The notes: generated by a model from the letters alone, not told the origin. A stretch of 19,342 nucleotides of DNA from an uncultured Lachnoclostridium sp. (GCA_902464595.1 CABQJX010000046.1:1-19342); one strand, 5' to 3'. Shown: positions 7,635 through 14,008, counted from the stretch's first letter. Program-made: numbers and translations.

Positions 7635-7674
7635 AAGGCCGCAGTGTTCAGCGTGTACTGAGCACTGCGGCCTT
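7635..7674. terminator. Bidirectional terminator between convergent genes
   Basis: A 17-bp stem pairs AAGGCCGCAGTGTTCAG (7635-7651) with CTGAGCACTGCGGCCTT (7658-7674), with one G-U pair and a 6-nt loop. A-runs precede it on the plus strand, giving a U-run for the minus-strand transcript; the plus direction has only TTATTG. It serves the binding-protein gene and the convergent minus-strand gene. Confidence 0.85.
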
Positions 7675-7706
7675 ATTGCGCGTTTTATGCAGAGATCCAG
7701 GGGAGA

Positions 7707-8858
7707 TTACTGCAGGGGTACGATCACGATCCCCTCATTGGATCCTGTGTCAGGGGAAGATTGGGCTGGCTGGCTGGGCTGGGGCGCAGGGGATTCAGCC
7801 GGAGCACTCTCAGGAGCCGTGGTGGACTCAGCTGGGGCCTTTGTGGTCTCCGCCGCAGCCTTCGTGGTTTCTTTTGCAGCTTTGGTGGTTTCCTTTGGGG
7901 CCTTAGTGGTTTCCTTAGAGGCTTTGGAAGTCTCCTTTTGAGCCTTCGTGGTTTCCTTAGAGGCTTTGGAAGTCTCCTTTGCAGCCTTAGTAGTTTCCTT
8001 AAAGGCTTTGGAAGTCTCCTTTGGGGCCTTTGTAGTTTCTTTGGAAGCCTTGGTGGTTTCCTTTTCCTTTAAGGTTTCATTGCTGCCGGAAGATTTATTT
8101 CCATTTGTACCGCCTTCGCCGTCCGAGGGAAAATCCTTGTTCCGGTCTGAGGTATCAATCCCAGTTTTAATACTGGTGTAGGAAGATTTGATGGTATTTC
8201 CTGCATAATCCTCAATGTATACCAGAAGGCTCTGGGTATCCATAGGGAAAGTCACCGTTCCGGTTCCCTTATCGGTATGGTCTGGTTTGATTCTGGCTCC
8301 TGTGTCATCGGTAGCGTAAATAGAATCAAAATTTACGCCGGACTGGCTGTCTTCCACCATAATGGTAAGGATGCCGTCCTCAATCGTATAGTCTTCCAGT
8401 ACCGTGGGAGCCATATCGTCCAGAGCTGCGATGGTATCGGATAACCGGGAGGCCATTCCATTCCAGCTTTTGGCATAGATCTGGAGTGTGCCGTTATTGC
8501 TGATAGAGGCCTTATAGACGCCCTTTTCCTTTTGCGTCTCTAAATCCTGTCCTTCCAGGGTAATGCTCATCTCCTTGATGGGGAGAATGGAGCGGATGCG
8601 CACAGAAATATCCATGCTGCGGTAGTCCTTTGTGTCAGCTGCCTCATATTCAATCTTGGGAGTAGCAGTAGCTCCCACGAAGATGATCAGATTCACTAAG
8701 ATAAATGGAAGGATCCAGAACACGAAGGTACGGGCTCTGCTGTTGTCCTTCCAGGAATGTTTGTCATAAGAGTTGCGCCGGTTATTACGGCTGCGCCCGC
8801 CATAGGAGCCAGATCCGCGCTCGCTGCGGGGAGATGAATAGGATGAATGATGATCCAT
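7707..8858 (-). CDS. Membrane-anchored surface protein with Ig-like region and 7-residue repeat stalk
   Basis: A 383-residue protein of unknown function. A Ser/Arg/Gly-rich, basic cytoplasmic head (1-42) precedes one transmembrane helix (about 45-64). The outside part (about 66-235) is beta-rich, with phrases such as DGILTIMVEDSQSGV and LLVYIEDYAGN that recall bacterial Ig-like folds. A Ser/Gly linker and a stalk of twelve 7-residue units (265-348, type SKETTKA) follow, then a Pro/Ser-rich end (349-383). No LPXTG motif or second membrane helix is present, so it is held by its N-terminus with the stalk reaching outward. AAGGAGG lies 8 nt before the ATG. It has its own promoter and shares a terminator with its convergent neighbour. 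Cell-wall or surface display is inferred from architecture only. Confidence 0.85.
   Translation of the reverse strand: MDHHSSYSSPRSERGSGSYGGRSRNNRRNSYDKHSWKDNSRARTFVFWILPFILVNLIIFVGATATPKIEYEAADTKDYRSMDISVRIRSILPIKEMSITLEGQDLETQKEKGVYKASISNNGTLQIYAKSWNGMASRLSDTIAALDDMAPTVLEDYTIEDGILTIMVEDSQSGVNFDSIYATDDTGARIKPDHTDKGTGTVTFPMDTQSLLVYIEDYAGNTIKSSYTSIKTGIDTSDRNKDFPSDGEGGTNGNKSSGSNETLKEKETTKASKETTKAPKETSKAFKETTKAAKETSKASKETTKAQKETSKASKETTKAPKETTKAAKETTKAAAETTKAPAESTTAPESAPAESPAPQPSQPAQSSPDTGSNEGIVIVPLQ
7815..8066 (-). repeat. Twelve tandem 21-bp coding repeats
   Basis: The segment is exactly 12 x 21 bp and encodes twelve 7-residue units of the form xKET(T/S)KA, the first residue being variable (E, S, P, F, A, Q). 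The last units decay (AAETTKA, PAESTTA). In the middle, the units alternate T and S forms with nearly identical DNA every 42 bp, showing that pairs of units were duplicated. Confidence 0.9.
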
Positions 8859-8886
8859 GAATGTTCCTCCTTAAAAATACTCCTAT

Positions 8887-8915
8887 AGCATATCAGAAAT
8901 TCCTATGGCTTACAA
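8887..8915 (-). promoter_or_regulatory. Promoter of the surface-protein gene
   Basis: Read on the minus strand, TTGTAA (8915-8910) and TATGCT (8892-8887) are 17 bp apart, with a TGA just before the -10 (extended -10). Transcription would start about 20-25 nt upstream of the ATG at 8858. Confidence 0.55.
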
Positions 8916-9027
8916 GGTTTCTTTTCTTACAGTTTCCTGAGCATCTGCGGCCTTGCTGCAGTTCGCTGGCAAGCGGGCAGAGCGTAACGCGGCCTTCCGG
9001 CTTTGGGATAAAATATGTCTTCCTCCC

Positions 9028-9056
9028 TTCAAAATGCGGGAAGGATATGGTATGAT
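9028..9056 (+). promoter_or_regulatory. Promoter of the HD-domain gene
   Basis: TTCAAA (9028-9033) and TATGAT (9051-9056) are 17 bp apart, and TGG precedes the -10 (extended -10). It is downstream of the longest possible start of the HD gene (8953), so it supports the start at 9154 with a leader of about 90 nt. Confidence 0.65.
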
Positions 9057-9153
9057 AGCTTTATCCATCTACGGAGGGGGCCGGAATTTGGATCCGGTAA
9101 GGGAAGTATGGAATGGCGGCCCAAAAGGGTGCTATTACAGAAGGAGTGGGGTT

Positions 9154-9738
9154 ATGATCGAAAGAGCAGCCGCCTTTGCGGAAAAGGCACACAGGGGAGT
9201 TTTCCGAAAGGGGACAAATGTACCTTACATTACACATCCGATGGAGACAGCCGTTATTGTGTCTGCTTTTACGGATGATGAGGAACTGATCGCAGCGGCA
9301 TTGCTTCATGATGTGATCGAGGATGCAGGGATCAGCAGAGAGGAATTGGAGCAGGTCTTTGGACGGAGGGTGGCCAGTCTGGTGCAGAACGAGAGCGAGG
9401 ACAAAAGCCGCAGCTGGAGGGAGAGAAAGGCTAATACGCTGAAACGGTTAAATGACGCCCCGTGGGAGACAAAAATCCTTACATTGGGGGACAAGCTCAG
9501 CAATATACGCTGTACAGCAAGAGATTATATGATCCTGGGGGAGGATATATGGCAGCGGTTTAATGAGAAGGATAAGAACCGGCATGCGTGGTACTACTGG
9601 GGGATCTCCCATAGGCTGAGAGAATTAGAGGATCATTTATATTTTAAAGAGTATGAGATGCTGTGCTGCTCCGTATTCGGCCGGGATAGAAGTCTTACAG
9701 AGGAGGATGTATTTCCTGACCAGAGGGGAGCAGGCTGA
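9154..9738 (+). CDS. HD-domain protein, small alarmone hydrolase-like (SpoT/Mesh1 HD domain)
   Basis: A 194-residue protein that consists almost only of the HD domain found at the N-terminus of RelA/SpoT enzymes. Visible residues are His28 (YITHPME), the HD pair His52-Asp53 with Glu56-Asp57 (ALLHDVIEDAG), and Asp113 (LGDKLSNIR), which together make the manganese site of (p)ppGpp hydrolases. The synthetase, TGS and ACT regions are absent, so it belongs with stand-alone small alarmone hydrolases and is predicted to remove the 3'-pyrophosphate of (p)ppGpp or a related nucleotide. Start: ATG 9154 follows GAAGGAG at good spacing and lies behind the promoter; the longer frame from 8953 adds non-conserved sequence. 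A polysaccharide deacetylase gene follows after 73 bp. Activity on another nucleotide cannot be excluded. Confidence 0.85.
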   Translation: MIERAAAFAEKAHRGVFRKGTNVPYITHPMETAVIVSAFTDDEELIAAALLHDVIEDAGISREELEQVFGRRVASLVQNESEDKSRSWRERKANTLKRLNDAPWETKILTLGDKLSNIRCTARDYMILGEDIWQRFNEKDKNRHAWYYWGISHRLRELEDHLYFKEYEMLCCSVFGRDRSLTEEDVFPDQRGAG

Positions 9739-9811
9739 CAGCAGGACAGTTTATGTGGGATAGGGATTCATTTGTTTTACAGATCAATTCTCATGACAGA
9801 AAGGAAGGAAT

Positions 9812-11152
9812 ATGACGATACACAGCAAAAAATGGAAAAAATTAGCAGCCCTTGGGGCGGCGGGAGTGATATTCTGCCTTCAGGCCATGACTGTTATGGC
9901 CGGGACAAGAGGCGCGGCCGTACCGGATCAGGGCGGTCCCGGGGTGGTGAGCCAGCAGGAACAGGAAAACGCCAGTGAGGCCGGACAGCAGGAACAGGCC
10001 GGCTCCGGCCATCCAGCAGAAACAGGAGCTGCTAATGCGGCCGCAGCCAATCCGACTGCAGCCGATCCGGCCATCCAGCTGCCCCTTGAGGTTAATTACA
10101 GCGCTTTTATCGTACAGAACGGGTGGAGCGCTGTGACGGAGGATAATAGGCCTTACGCAGCACCGGCCAACAGCTGGGTTACTGCTGTCAGGGCAAACCT
10201 GATCCAGATACCGGAGGGCCTTCAGGTGGGGATCCGCTATCAGGTGAACCTAAGCGGTTCCGGGTGGCTTGATTGGGCTCAGGATGGAGTACAGACAGGA
10301 GGGACGGATCAGGTGATGCCCCTAGAGGCAATCCGCATGGAACTGACCGGATCAGGGGCAGCTTCCTATGATCTGTATTATAAGGTACTTCAAAATGGTT
10401 CCTGGACAGATTGGAGTGTAAACGGAGGCACAGCAGGAGTTGAGGGCGCTGGCCTTAGGGTAGACGGCCTTCGGGCGTCCATTACAGCGAAGGGAGCCGG
10501 AGTGCCGGAAGAATTGGCGCTGTCCTCCCAGATCGATCCCTCACGCCCCATGATCGCCCTGACCTTTGATGACGGCCCCAAGGCTTCCGTTACGAACCGG
10601 ATCCTGGACAGCCTTCAGGCAAATGGGGGGAGAGCGACTTTCTTTATGGTAGGAAGCAGCGTCAACAGCAATGTGGAGGTAATCCAGCGCATGGTTTCCC
10701 AGGGCTGTGAGGTGGCAAATCATACCCATGATCACAAATATCTGACTAAGATTGGGGCACAGGGAATTTTGAGCCAGGTAGGCTCCACCAGCCAGAAGAT
10801 CCAGGCTGCCTGCGGTGTTTCGCCGGTTCTTATGCGCCCGCCGGGCGGTTACATAGACCAGGCTTCCCTCAATACGCTGGGAACCATGGGAATGCCGGCT
10901 ATCATGTGGTCCATTGACACCAGGGACTGGCAGCATAGAAATGCCCAAAGAACCATTGATACGGTTTTGAGCCAGGTGAAAGACGGGGATATTATTTTAA
11001 TGCATGATCTCTACAGCGCCACAGCAGATGCAGCCCAGGTGCTGATCCCGGAGCTGACTGCCAGAGGGTATCAGCTGGTGACTGTCAGCGAGCTGGGGGC
11101 TTATCGCGGAGGAATCCTTCCAGGACATAAATACAGCCAATTTCGTCCATAA
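9812..11152 (+). CDS. Exported polysaccharide deacetylase with ChW-like repeats
   Basis: A 446-residue secreted protein. A signal peptide (1-30, ending VMA) is followed by an Ala/Gln/Glu/Gly-rich linker (31-88). About three degenerate ChW-type repeats (about 90-230) follow, marked by GWSAV, SGWLDWAQDG and SWTDWSVNGG. The C-terminal NodB homology domain (about 245-430) has TFDDGP (catalytic Asp253, metal-binding Asp254), the NHTHDH metal motif (His304 and His308), RPPGG, a DTRDW segment and an LMHD motif. All catalytic positions of carbohydrate esterase family 4 therefore seem intact. It probably removes N-acetyl groups from peptidoglycan or another envelope glycan, with the ChW region helping attachment. 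AAGGAAGGAA precedes the ATG. No clear promoter was found in the 73 bp after the HD gene, so the two may be co-transcribed. Confidence 0.92.
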   Translation: MTIHSKKWKKLAALGAAGVIFCLQAMTVMAGTRGAAVPDQGGPGVVSQQEQENASEAGQQEQAGSGHPAETGAANAAAANPTAADPAIQLPLEVNYSAFIVQNGWSAVTEDNRPYAAPANSWVTAVRANLIQIPEGLQVGIRYQVNLSGSGWLDWAQDGVQTGGTDQVMPLEAIRMELTGSGAASYDLYYKVLQNGSWTDWSVNGGTAGVEGAGLRVDGLRASITAKGAGVPEELALSSQIDPSRPMIALTFDDGPKASVTNRILDSLQANGGRATFFMVGSSVNSNVEVIQRMVSQGCEVANHTHDHKYLTKIGAQGILSQVGSTSQKIQAACGVSPVLMRPPGGYIDQASLNTLGTMGMPAIMWSIDTRDWQHRNAQRTIDTVLSQVKDGDIILMHDLYSATADAAQVLIPELTARGYQLVTVSELGAYRGGILPGHKYSQFRP

Positions 11153-11160
11153 GGGGCTGC

Positions 11161-11225
11161 CAAAAACATACATGGAAAGCCTGAATCGAAAGCATACATC
11201 GAAAACGTACATCGAAAGCATACAT
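11161..11225 (+). repeat. Tandem 13-bp repeats leading into a terminator
   Basis: CGAAAGCATACAT (11187-11199), CGAAAACGTACAT (11200-11212) and CGAAAGCATACAT (11213-11225) are head to tail. Two more degenerate units of the same length precede them (11161-11173 and 11174-11186). The last copy is the 5' arm of the terminator. Confidence 0.8.
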
Positions 11226-11258
11226 CTTAGGAAAGAGTTCCTTTGATGTATGCTTTTT
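11214..11258 (+). terminator. Rho-independent terminator after the deacetylase gene
   Basis: AAAGCATACATC (11215-11226) pairs with GATGTATGCTTT (11245-11256), and a short inner AGGAA/TTCCT stem completes the hairpin. The T-run of the 3' arm ends at 11258. The upstream 13-bp copies could also pair with the same 3' arm. Confidence 0.8.
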
Positions 11259-11590
11259 CGTTTCAAATATACATTTCTTGAGTTTCCGCAGTTTTCTGTA
11301 AACTCAAGTACATTTATCTTGAAATCCTCTTTTTTATTTACTATAATACCTATCACAGAACCTTTTTCTCAAGGTATCTGGCTGTGTGTCATCACAGCGG
11401 CGGGAATCTTTCTGAAACCCGTATTTCCCATTTTTACAGCGCCTGTTTTCCAGGTATTGATAACCACTGCTTTGTATTTCGGTATTTTGTACCTTGACAG
11501 CTTTATAAGATCTGTCCTCTTTTTCGTCTAAAAAGTGAGCGTATTACGAATGTTTTTAACATTGTGCCAAAGAGACAAGGAGGAAGAAAT
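11259..11590 (+). other. Gene-free AT-rich stretch holding a promoter and long leader
   Basis: No gene can be supported here. The stretch contains a 9-bp inverted repeat, CTTGAGTTT (11277-11285) with AAACTCAAG (11300-11308), then a strong promoter (11319-11347), then about 235 nt of untranslated leader up to ATG 11591. An open frame of 93 codons from 11250 encodes a hydrophobic, Phe-rich peptide, but its ATG is inside the terminator and has no ribosome binding site. I could not fold the leader into a known riboswitch. Confidence 0.6.
11319..11347 (+). promoter_or_regulatory. Strong sigma-A-type promoter
   Basis: TTGAAA (11319-11324) and TATAAT (11342-11347) are separated by 17 bp of T-rich DNA; eleven of twelve consensus bases match. 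It should drive the exported-protein gene starting at 11591, leaving a leader of about 235 nt. Confidence 0.75.
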
Positions 11591-12613
11591 ATGGTATGGA
11601 AAAGAAGGAAAACAGCAATGGTATTGTGCCTTGCAGTTATGTGTGCCCTTTTTGGTACGCTGGAGACGGCGGCTTTGCAGGAAGCTCCGGGAACGTTTGG
11701 GGAGGCGGCTTCGCAGGAAGCTCCTGGGACAGCAGAGGGGGATTCTGAGATCCGCATGACAAGGAAGCTGACTGCTCGGGAAATGGAAGGTTTTGAAAAA
11801 CCCAGGGAAGACTATTGGGATCAAAATGGGATTTCTTACCAGTTAAGCAGCTGGGATCTGAAAACCATTCCCTGCCATAGGGAGACGTGCCGGCTGGAAA
11901 AAGAAATCATATATGCCGGTGTGGAGGGGGCGGAAGGGCTTCCGGAGTCCATTGAGGCCCAGGAGGAGGTGTCCGGGCATTCGGCCTCCGGGAGTTTAAA
12001 CCTTCGTCGGATGAAGGTGCTGAAAGAGGAATGGCAGAATGGGTTTTGTGCCCCTGTTGTATTTGAGGATTATGGGGCACAGGAGTATCATGCAGGCTCT
12101 CTGATCATACAGGGAGAGGAGATTTTAGAGGGTTCTCTGAGAGAAGGGGAACAGCTTCTGGCAATTATGGGGCTGTCCCCCAAGGCGTATCAGATCCAGT
12201 CTGTGGAATGGATGGGAGAATCCTATGAGGATGAAAATGGACGCATCTGCCGTCAGGCCCTGGCTTCAGGACAAAAACTTTTAAGGGATTATCAGGTTGT
12301 TTACGAGGGGGAGGTTCAATGGCAGGAACCGGAATCCTATGAGCTGGAAATGATCTACCGGAGAACGGAACCAATGCTGGCTCAAAAAGAAGCGGTTGTT
12401 TTGGAGGAAAGCCAAAAGGAGCTGACCTTTGCAGAAGGCTTGGAAAAGGAGGGCCTTTGGTATTGGGTCCGCAGCGGATTTGCTATTACAGTTGGGATCG
12501 GACTTTTAGGGATTGCCATTGGCTTGATCCTGCTCCTTGCTATGTGGTACAGGCAGGAGCGGAGAGAACGGAGGAGGAGAAGGATTTCCCAGATCATAGA
12601 CGGGAACAGATAG
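11591..12613 (+). CDS. Exported single-pass membrane protein of unknown function
   Basis: A 340-residue protein I do not recognise. ATG 11591 was chosen because AAGGAGG lies 7 nt upstream; a GTG at 11564 in the same frame has no site. The N-terminus is a signal peptide (basic MVWKRRK, then a hydrophobic stretch, with the probable cut near residue 28). An imperfect 12-residue duplication follows (QEAPGT twice, about 29-45). The extracytoplasmic domain (about 50-290) is rich in Glu and Gln and has no motif known to me. A membrane helix (about 295-318) is followed by a very basic tail with runs of Arg. The topology is type I: large outside domain, short inside tail, as expected for an envelope-anchored factor. 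It has its own promoter and long leader. No terminator is evident before the next gene. Confidence 0.85.
   Translation: MVWKRRKTAMVLCLAVMCALFGTLETAALQEAPGTFGEAASQEAPGTAEGDSEIRMTRKLTAREMEGFEKPREDYWDQNGISYQLSSWDLKTIPCHRETCRLEKEIIYAGVEGAEGLPESIEAQEEVSGHSASGSLNLRRMKVLKEEWQNGFCAPVVFEDYGAQEYHAGSLIIQGEEILEGSLREGEQLLAIMGLSPKAYQIQSVEWMGESYEDENGRICRQALASGQKLLRDYQVVYEGEVQWQEPESYELEMIYRRTEPMLAQKEAVVLEESQKELTFAEGLEKEGLWYWVRSGFAITVGIGLLGIAIGLILLLAMWYRQERRERRRRRISQIIDGNR
11668..11730 (+). repeat. 27-bp imperfect direct repeat inside the exported-protein gene
   Basis: Bases 11668-11694 and 11704-11730 match at 24 of 27 positions and lie 36 bp apart, in frame. They encode the duplicated AALQEAPGT / AASQEAPGT just after the signal peptide. 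Confidence 0.75.
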
Positions 12614-12899
12614 AGAGCCTGCATGATCCGGTCAGTTCCGGGGCATCTGCTTATCTGGATCAAACGGTTTGCTGAAAAGGCGGAAACTCAAGGATTATAT
12701 GAAAAAATGATGGGAAAAGGACGGATCGATGCAGTGGGACAAAAACAGGCCTTCATGTATTTTTGCATAGTTTTACAACTAAAAATTTATGAAAATTTAA
12801 AAAAAAAGACATAGTAAAAAAGAATGTTTCGTAGTAATATGTTACCATTAGTTCAATGAAGGGGTGTATGCCCGCATTATCAGAAAAGAGGAGATCATT
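12614..12899 (+). other. Intergenic stretch, AT-rich in its second half
   Basis: The only open frame (12623-12814, 63 codons) has no good ribosome binding site and a composition unlike the neighbours, so I do not call it a gene. From about 12770 the sequence is very AT-rich. The best promoter guess for the lipoprotein gene is TTTACA (12772-12777) with TTTAAA (12796-12801) at 18 bp, which is weak evidence. No hairpin terminator was seen after the preceding gene. Confidence 0.4.
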
Positions 12900-13742
12900 A
12901 TGAAGAAACATTATTTAGCAGCAGCCCTTTTGGCATTGGCTCTGGGGCTTACAGCCTGCTCTTCTGAGCCAAAAGAGACAACAACCGCCGCCACAGAGGC
13001 CCAGGCTGAGGCAGAGACAACCGAGGCGTCAGAGGATTCTGAGGATGAGGAAGCAGCAGAGGTAGAATATTTTTACGGATTGGTAGAGGAAGCAGCAGAT
13101 AAGACGATCACAGTTAAGAATGATGAGGAAGTGACAGCGAAGTTTGATGTATCCGAAGCCAAGCTTAGCGGGGCAGAGGAGATTGGACAGGGTGATGAGG
13201 TTGAGGTCGCTTATGCGGGAGAGCTTTCCAGCGATGTGACAAAGGCAGAGTCTGTGGACATTGTGACTTCAGCAGCAGCCGAGGCAGAGGAAGAGGCGGA
13301 AGCAGAGGAGGATCCTATTATTTCCGGCACGATCGAGGAGGCAGGCGAGGATACCCTGACCTTAAAGGCAGAGGAGGGAACCTATACCTTCAATACAAAG
13401 ATTGCCCAGAAAGTGACAAAGGACGGAATGAAGGCCGGGGTTCAGGCAGATGTGACTTACTATGGGGATCTGGAGGATGATTCCGATCAGCCGGTGGCAA
13501 CGAAGATCGTCACAGAGGATGCGGCTGACACAGAGGATGCCAAAATCAATACCCTCACCGGAAAGGCCGCTGAGGCAGGAACCGACTATGTGGTGCTCGA
13601 TACAGCAGATCCAGCCAACACCCTGTTTACATTTTTGGGGACTGCGGGCATGTTTGACGGCGTAAAGGCAGGAGATGAGGTCACTGTGATCTATACAGGT
13701 ACGCTGACCAATAAGACCATCACAGCAGTTGGGGTAAAGTAA
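12900..13742 (+). CDS. Acidic lipoprotein with three repeated small beta domains
   Basis: A 280-residue lipoprotein with signal peptide and lipobox LTAC (Cys20). ATG 12900 follows AAGAGGAG at 6 nt; the longer GTG frame from 12864 adds non-signal sequence. A Thr/Glu/Ala linker (about 22-55) precedes three domains of about 65-70 residues that appear to be copies of one another. Each begins with a hydrophobic-Gly pattern (YGLVEEA, SGTIEEAGEDT, TGKAAEAGTD), passes through a Thr/Val-rich strand and ends with a phrase such as GDEVEVAYAG, ADVTYYGDL or DEVTVIYTGTL. This resembles small OB-like or DUF5666-type beta-barrel repeats, but I am not sure of the family. The acidic composition suggests cation or cell-wall contact outside the cell, which is inference. 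A good terminator follows. Confidence 0.85.
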   Translation: MKKHYLAAALLALALGLTACSSEPKETTTAATEAQAEAETTEASEDSEDEEAAEVEYFYGLVEEAADKTITVKNDEEVTAKFDVSEAKLSGAEEIGQGDEVEVAYAGELSSDVTKAESVDIVTSAAAEAEEEAEAEEDPIISGTIEEAGEDTLTLKAEEGTYTFNTKIAQKVTKDGMKAGVQADVTYYGDLEDDSDQPVATKIVTEDAADTEDAKINTLTGKAAEAGTDYVVLDTADPANTLFTFLGTAGMFDGVKAGDEVTVIYTGTLTNKTITAVGVK

Positions 13743-13761
13743 ATAAAAGATGACCTTAAAT

Positions 13762-13814
13762 AAAAGCAAAGCAATTTTCGCTGAACGTGTTTCGGCGCAG
13801 ATTGCTTTGTTTTT
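13762..13814 (+). terminator. Rho-independent terminator after the lipoprotein gene
   Basis: AAAAGCAAAGCAAT (13762-13775) pairs with ATTGCTTTGTTTTT (13801-13814) with one G-U pair, and TTCGCTG/CGGCGCAG adds partial inner pairing. The 3' arm ends in five Ts. The A-rich left side could also serve the other direction. Confidence 0.8.
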
Positions 13815-13870
13815 GGTTTGGGGAAACGCAAGGAGATGTATGGCTGAGCTGATGCATTTTCATCACAAAA

Positions 13871-13897
13871 TTAGCACTCGACCCTTGACACTGCTAA
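13871..13897. promoter_or_regulatory. CIRCE-like operator (HrcA site) at clpB
   Basis: TTAGCACTC (13871-13879), 9 bp, then CACTGCTAA (13889-13897). The left half is identical to the CIRCE consensus, the spacer has the canonical length, and the right half matches 7 of 9 positions of GAGTGCTAA. It overlaps the -35 hexamer of the clpB promoter, as expected for repression by HrcA. Confidence 0.85.
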
Positions 13898-13913
13898 TAA
13901 TGTGTGTTATATT
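13885..13913 (+). promoter_or_regulatory. clpB promoter
   Basis: A perfect TTGACA (13885-13890) and TATATT (13908-13913) are 17 bp apart, with TGT just before the -10 (extended -10). This is a very strong core promoter, held in check by the overlapping CIRCE-like site. Transcription should begin near 13920, leaving a leader of about 105 nt. Confidence 0.85.
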
Positions 13914-13942
13914 ACGCATAGAACAAAGAAAACAAGTCACAA

Positions 13943-14008
13943 TTCCGAAAGGAACGATTTCCTGCATCGGTCAGGCAAGAAGGCTTTGACGGATGCAGGG
14001 GCGTTTTT
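13943..14008 (+). promoter_or_regulatory. Structured clpB leader with terminator-like hairpin
   Basis: TTCC-GAAA-GGAA (13943-13954) forms a small hairpin with a GNRA tetraloop. Then CCTGCATCGGTCA (13961-13973) pairs with TGACGGATGCAGG (13987-13999), broken by one G-G mismatch, around a 13-nt loop. GGCGTTTTT (14000-14008) follows. Stem plus T-run looks like an intrinsic terminator ahead of the ribosome binding site AAAGGGG, so attenuation or a temperature-sensitive structure is possible. Confidence 0.55.

Noticed and set aside
7687..8181. Plus-strand open frames with Phe/Leu/Gly repeats across the 21-bp array
   Set aside because: They are antisense shadows of the 12-unit repeat, stay open only because of its period, and lack ribosome binding sites.
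8953..9153. 67-residue N-terminal extension of the HD-domain protein
   Set aside because: A promoter lies inside it, ATG 9154 has a better ribosome binding site, and the extension does not resemble the family.
11250..11531. 93-codon hydrophobic frame after the deacetylase terminator
   Set aside because: The ATG lies inside the terminator hairpin, there is no ribosome binding site, and the strong promoter starts transcription within the frame.
12623..12814. 63-codon frame between the exported protein and the lipoprotein
   Set aside because: No ribosome binding site, no recognisable family and it runs into AT-rich promoter-like DNA. Conservation in relatives would change this view.
13750..13989. 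79-codon frame between the lipoprotein gene and clpB
   Set aside because: It spans a terminator, the CIRCE-like site and the clpB promoter, and has no ribosome binding site.
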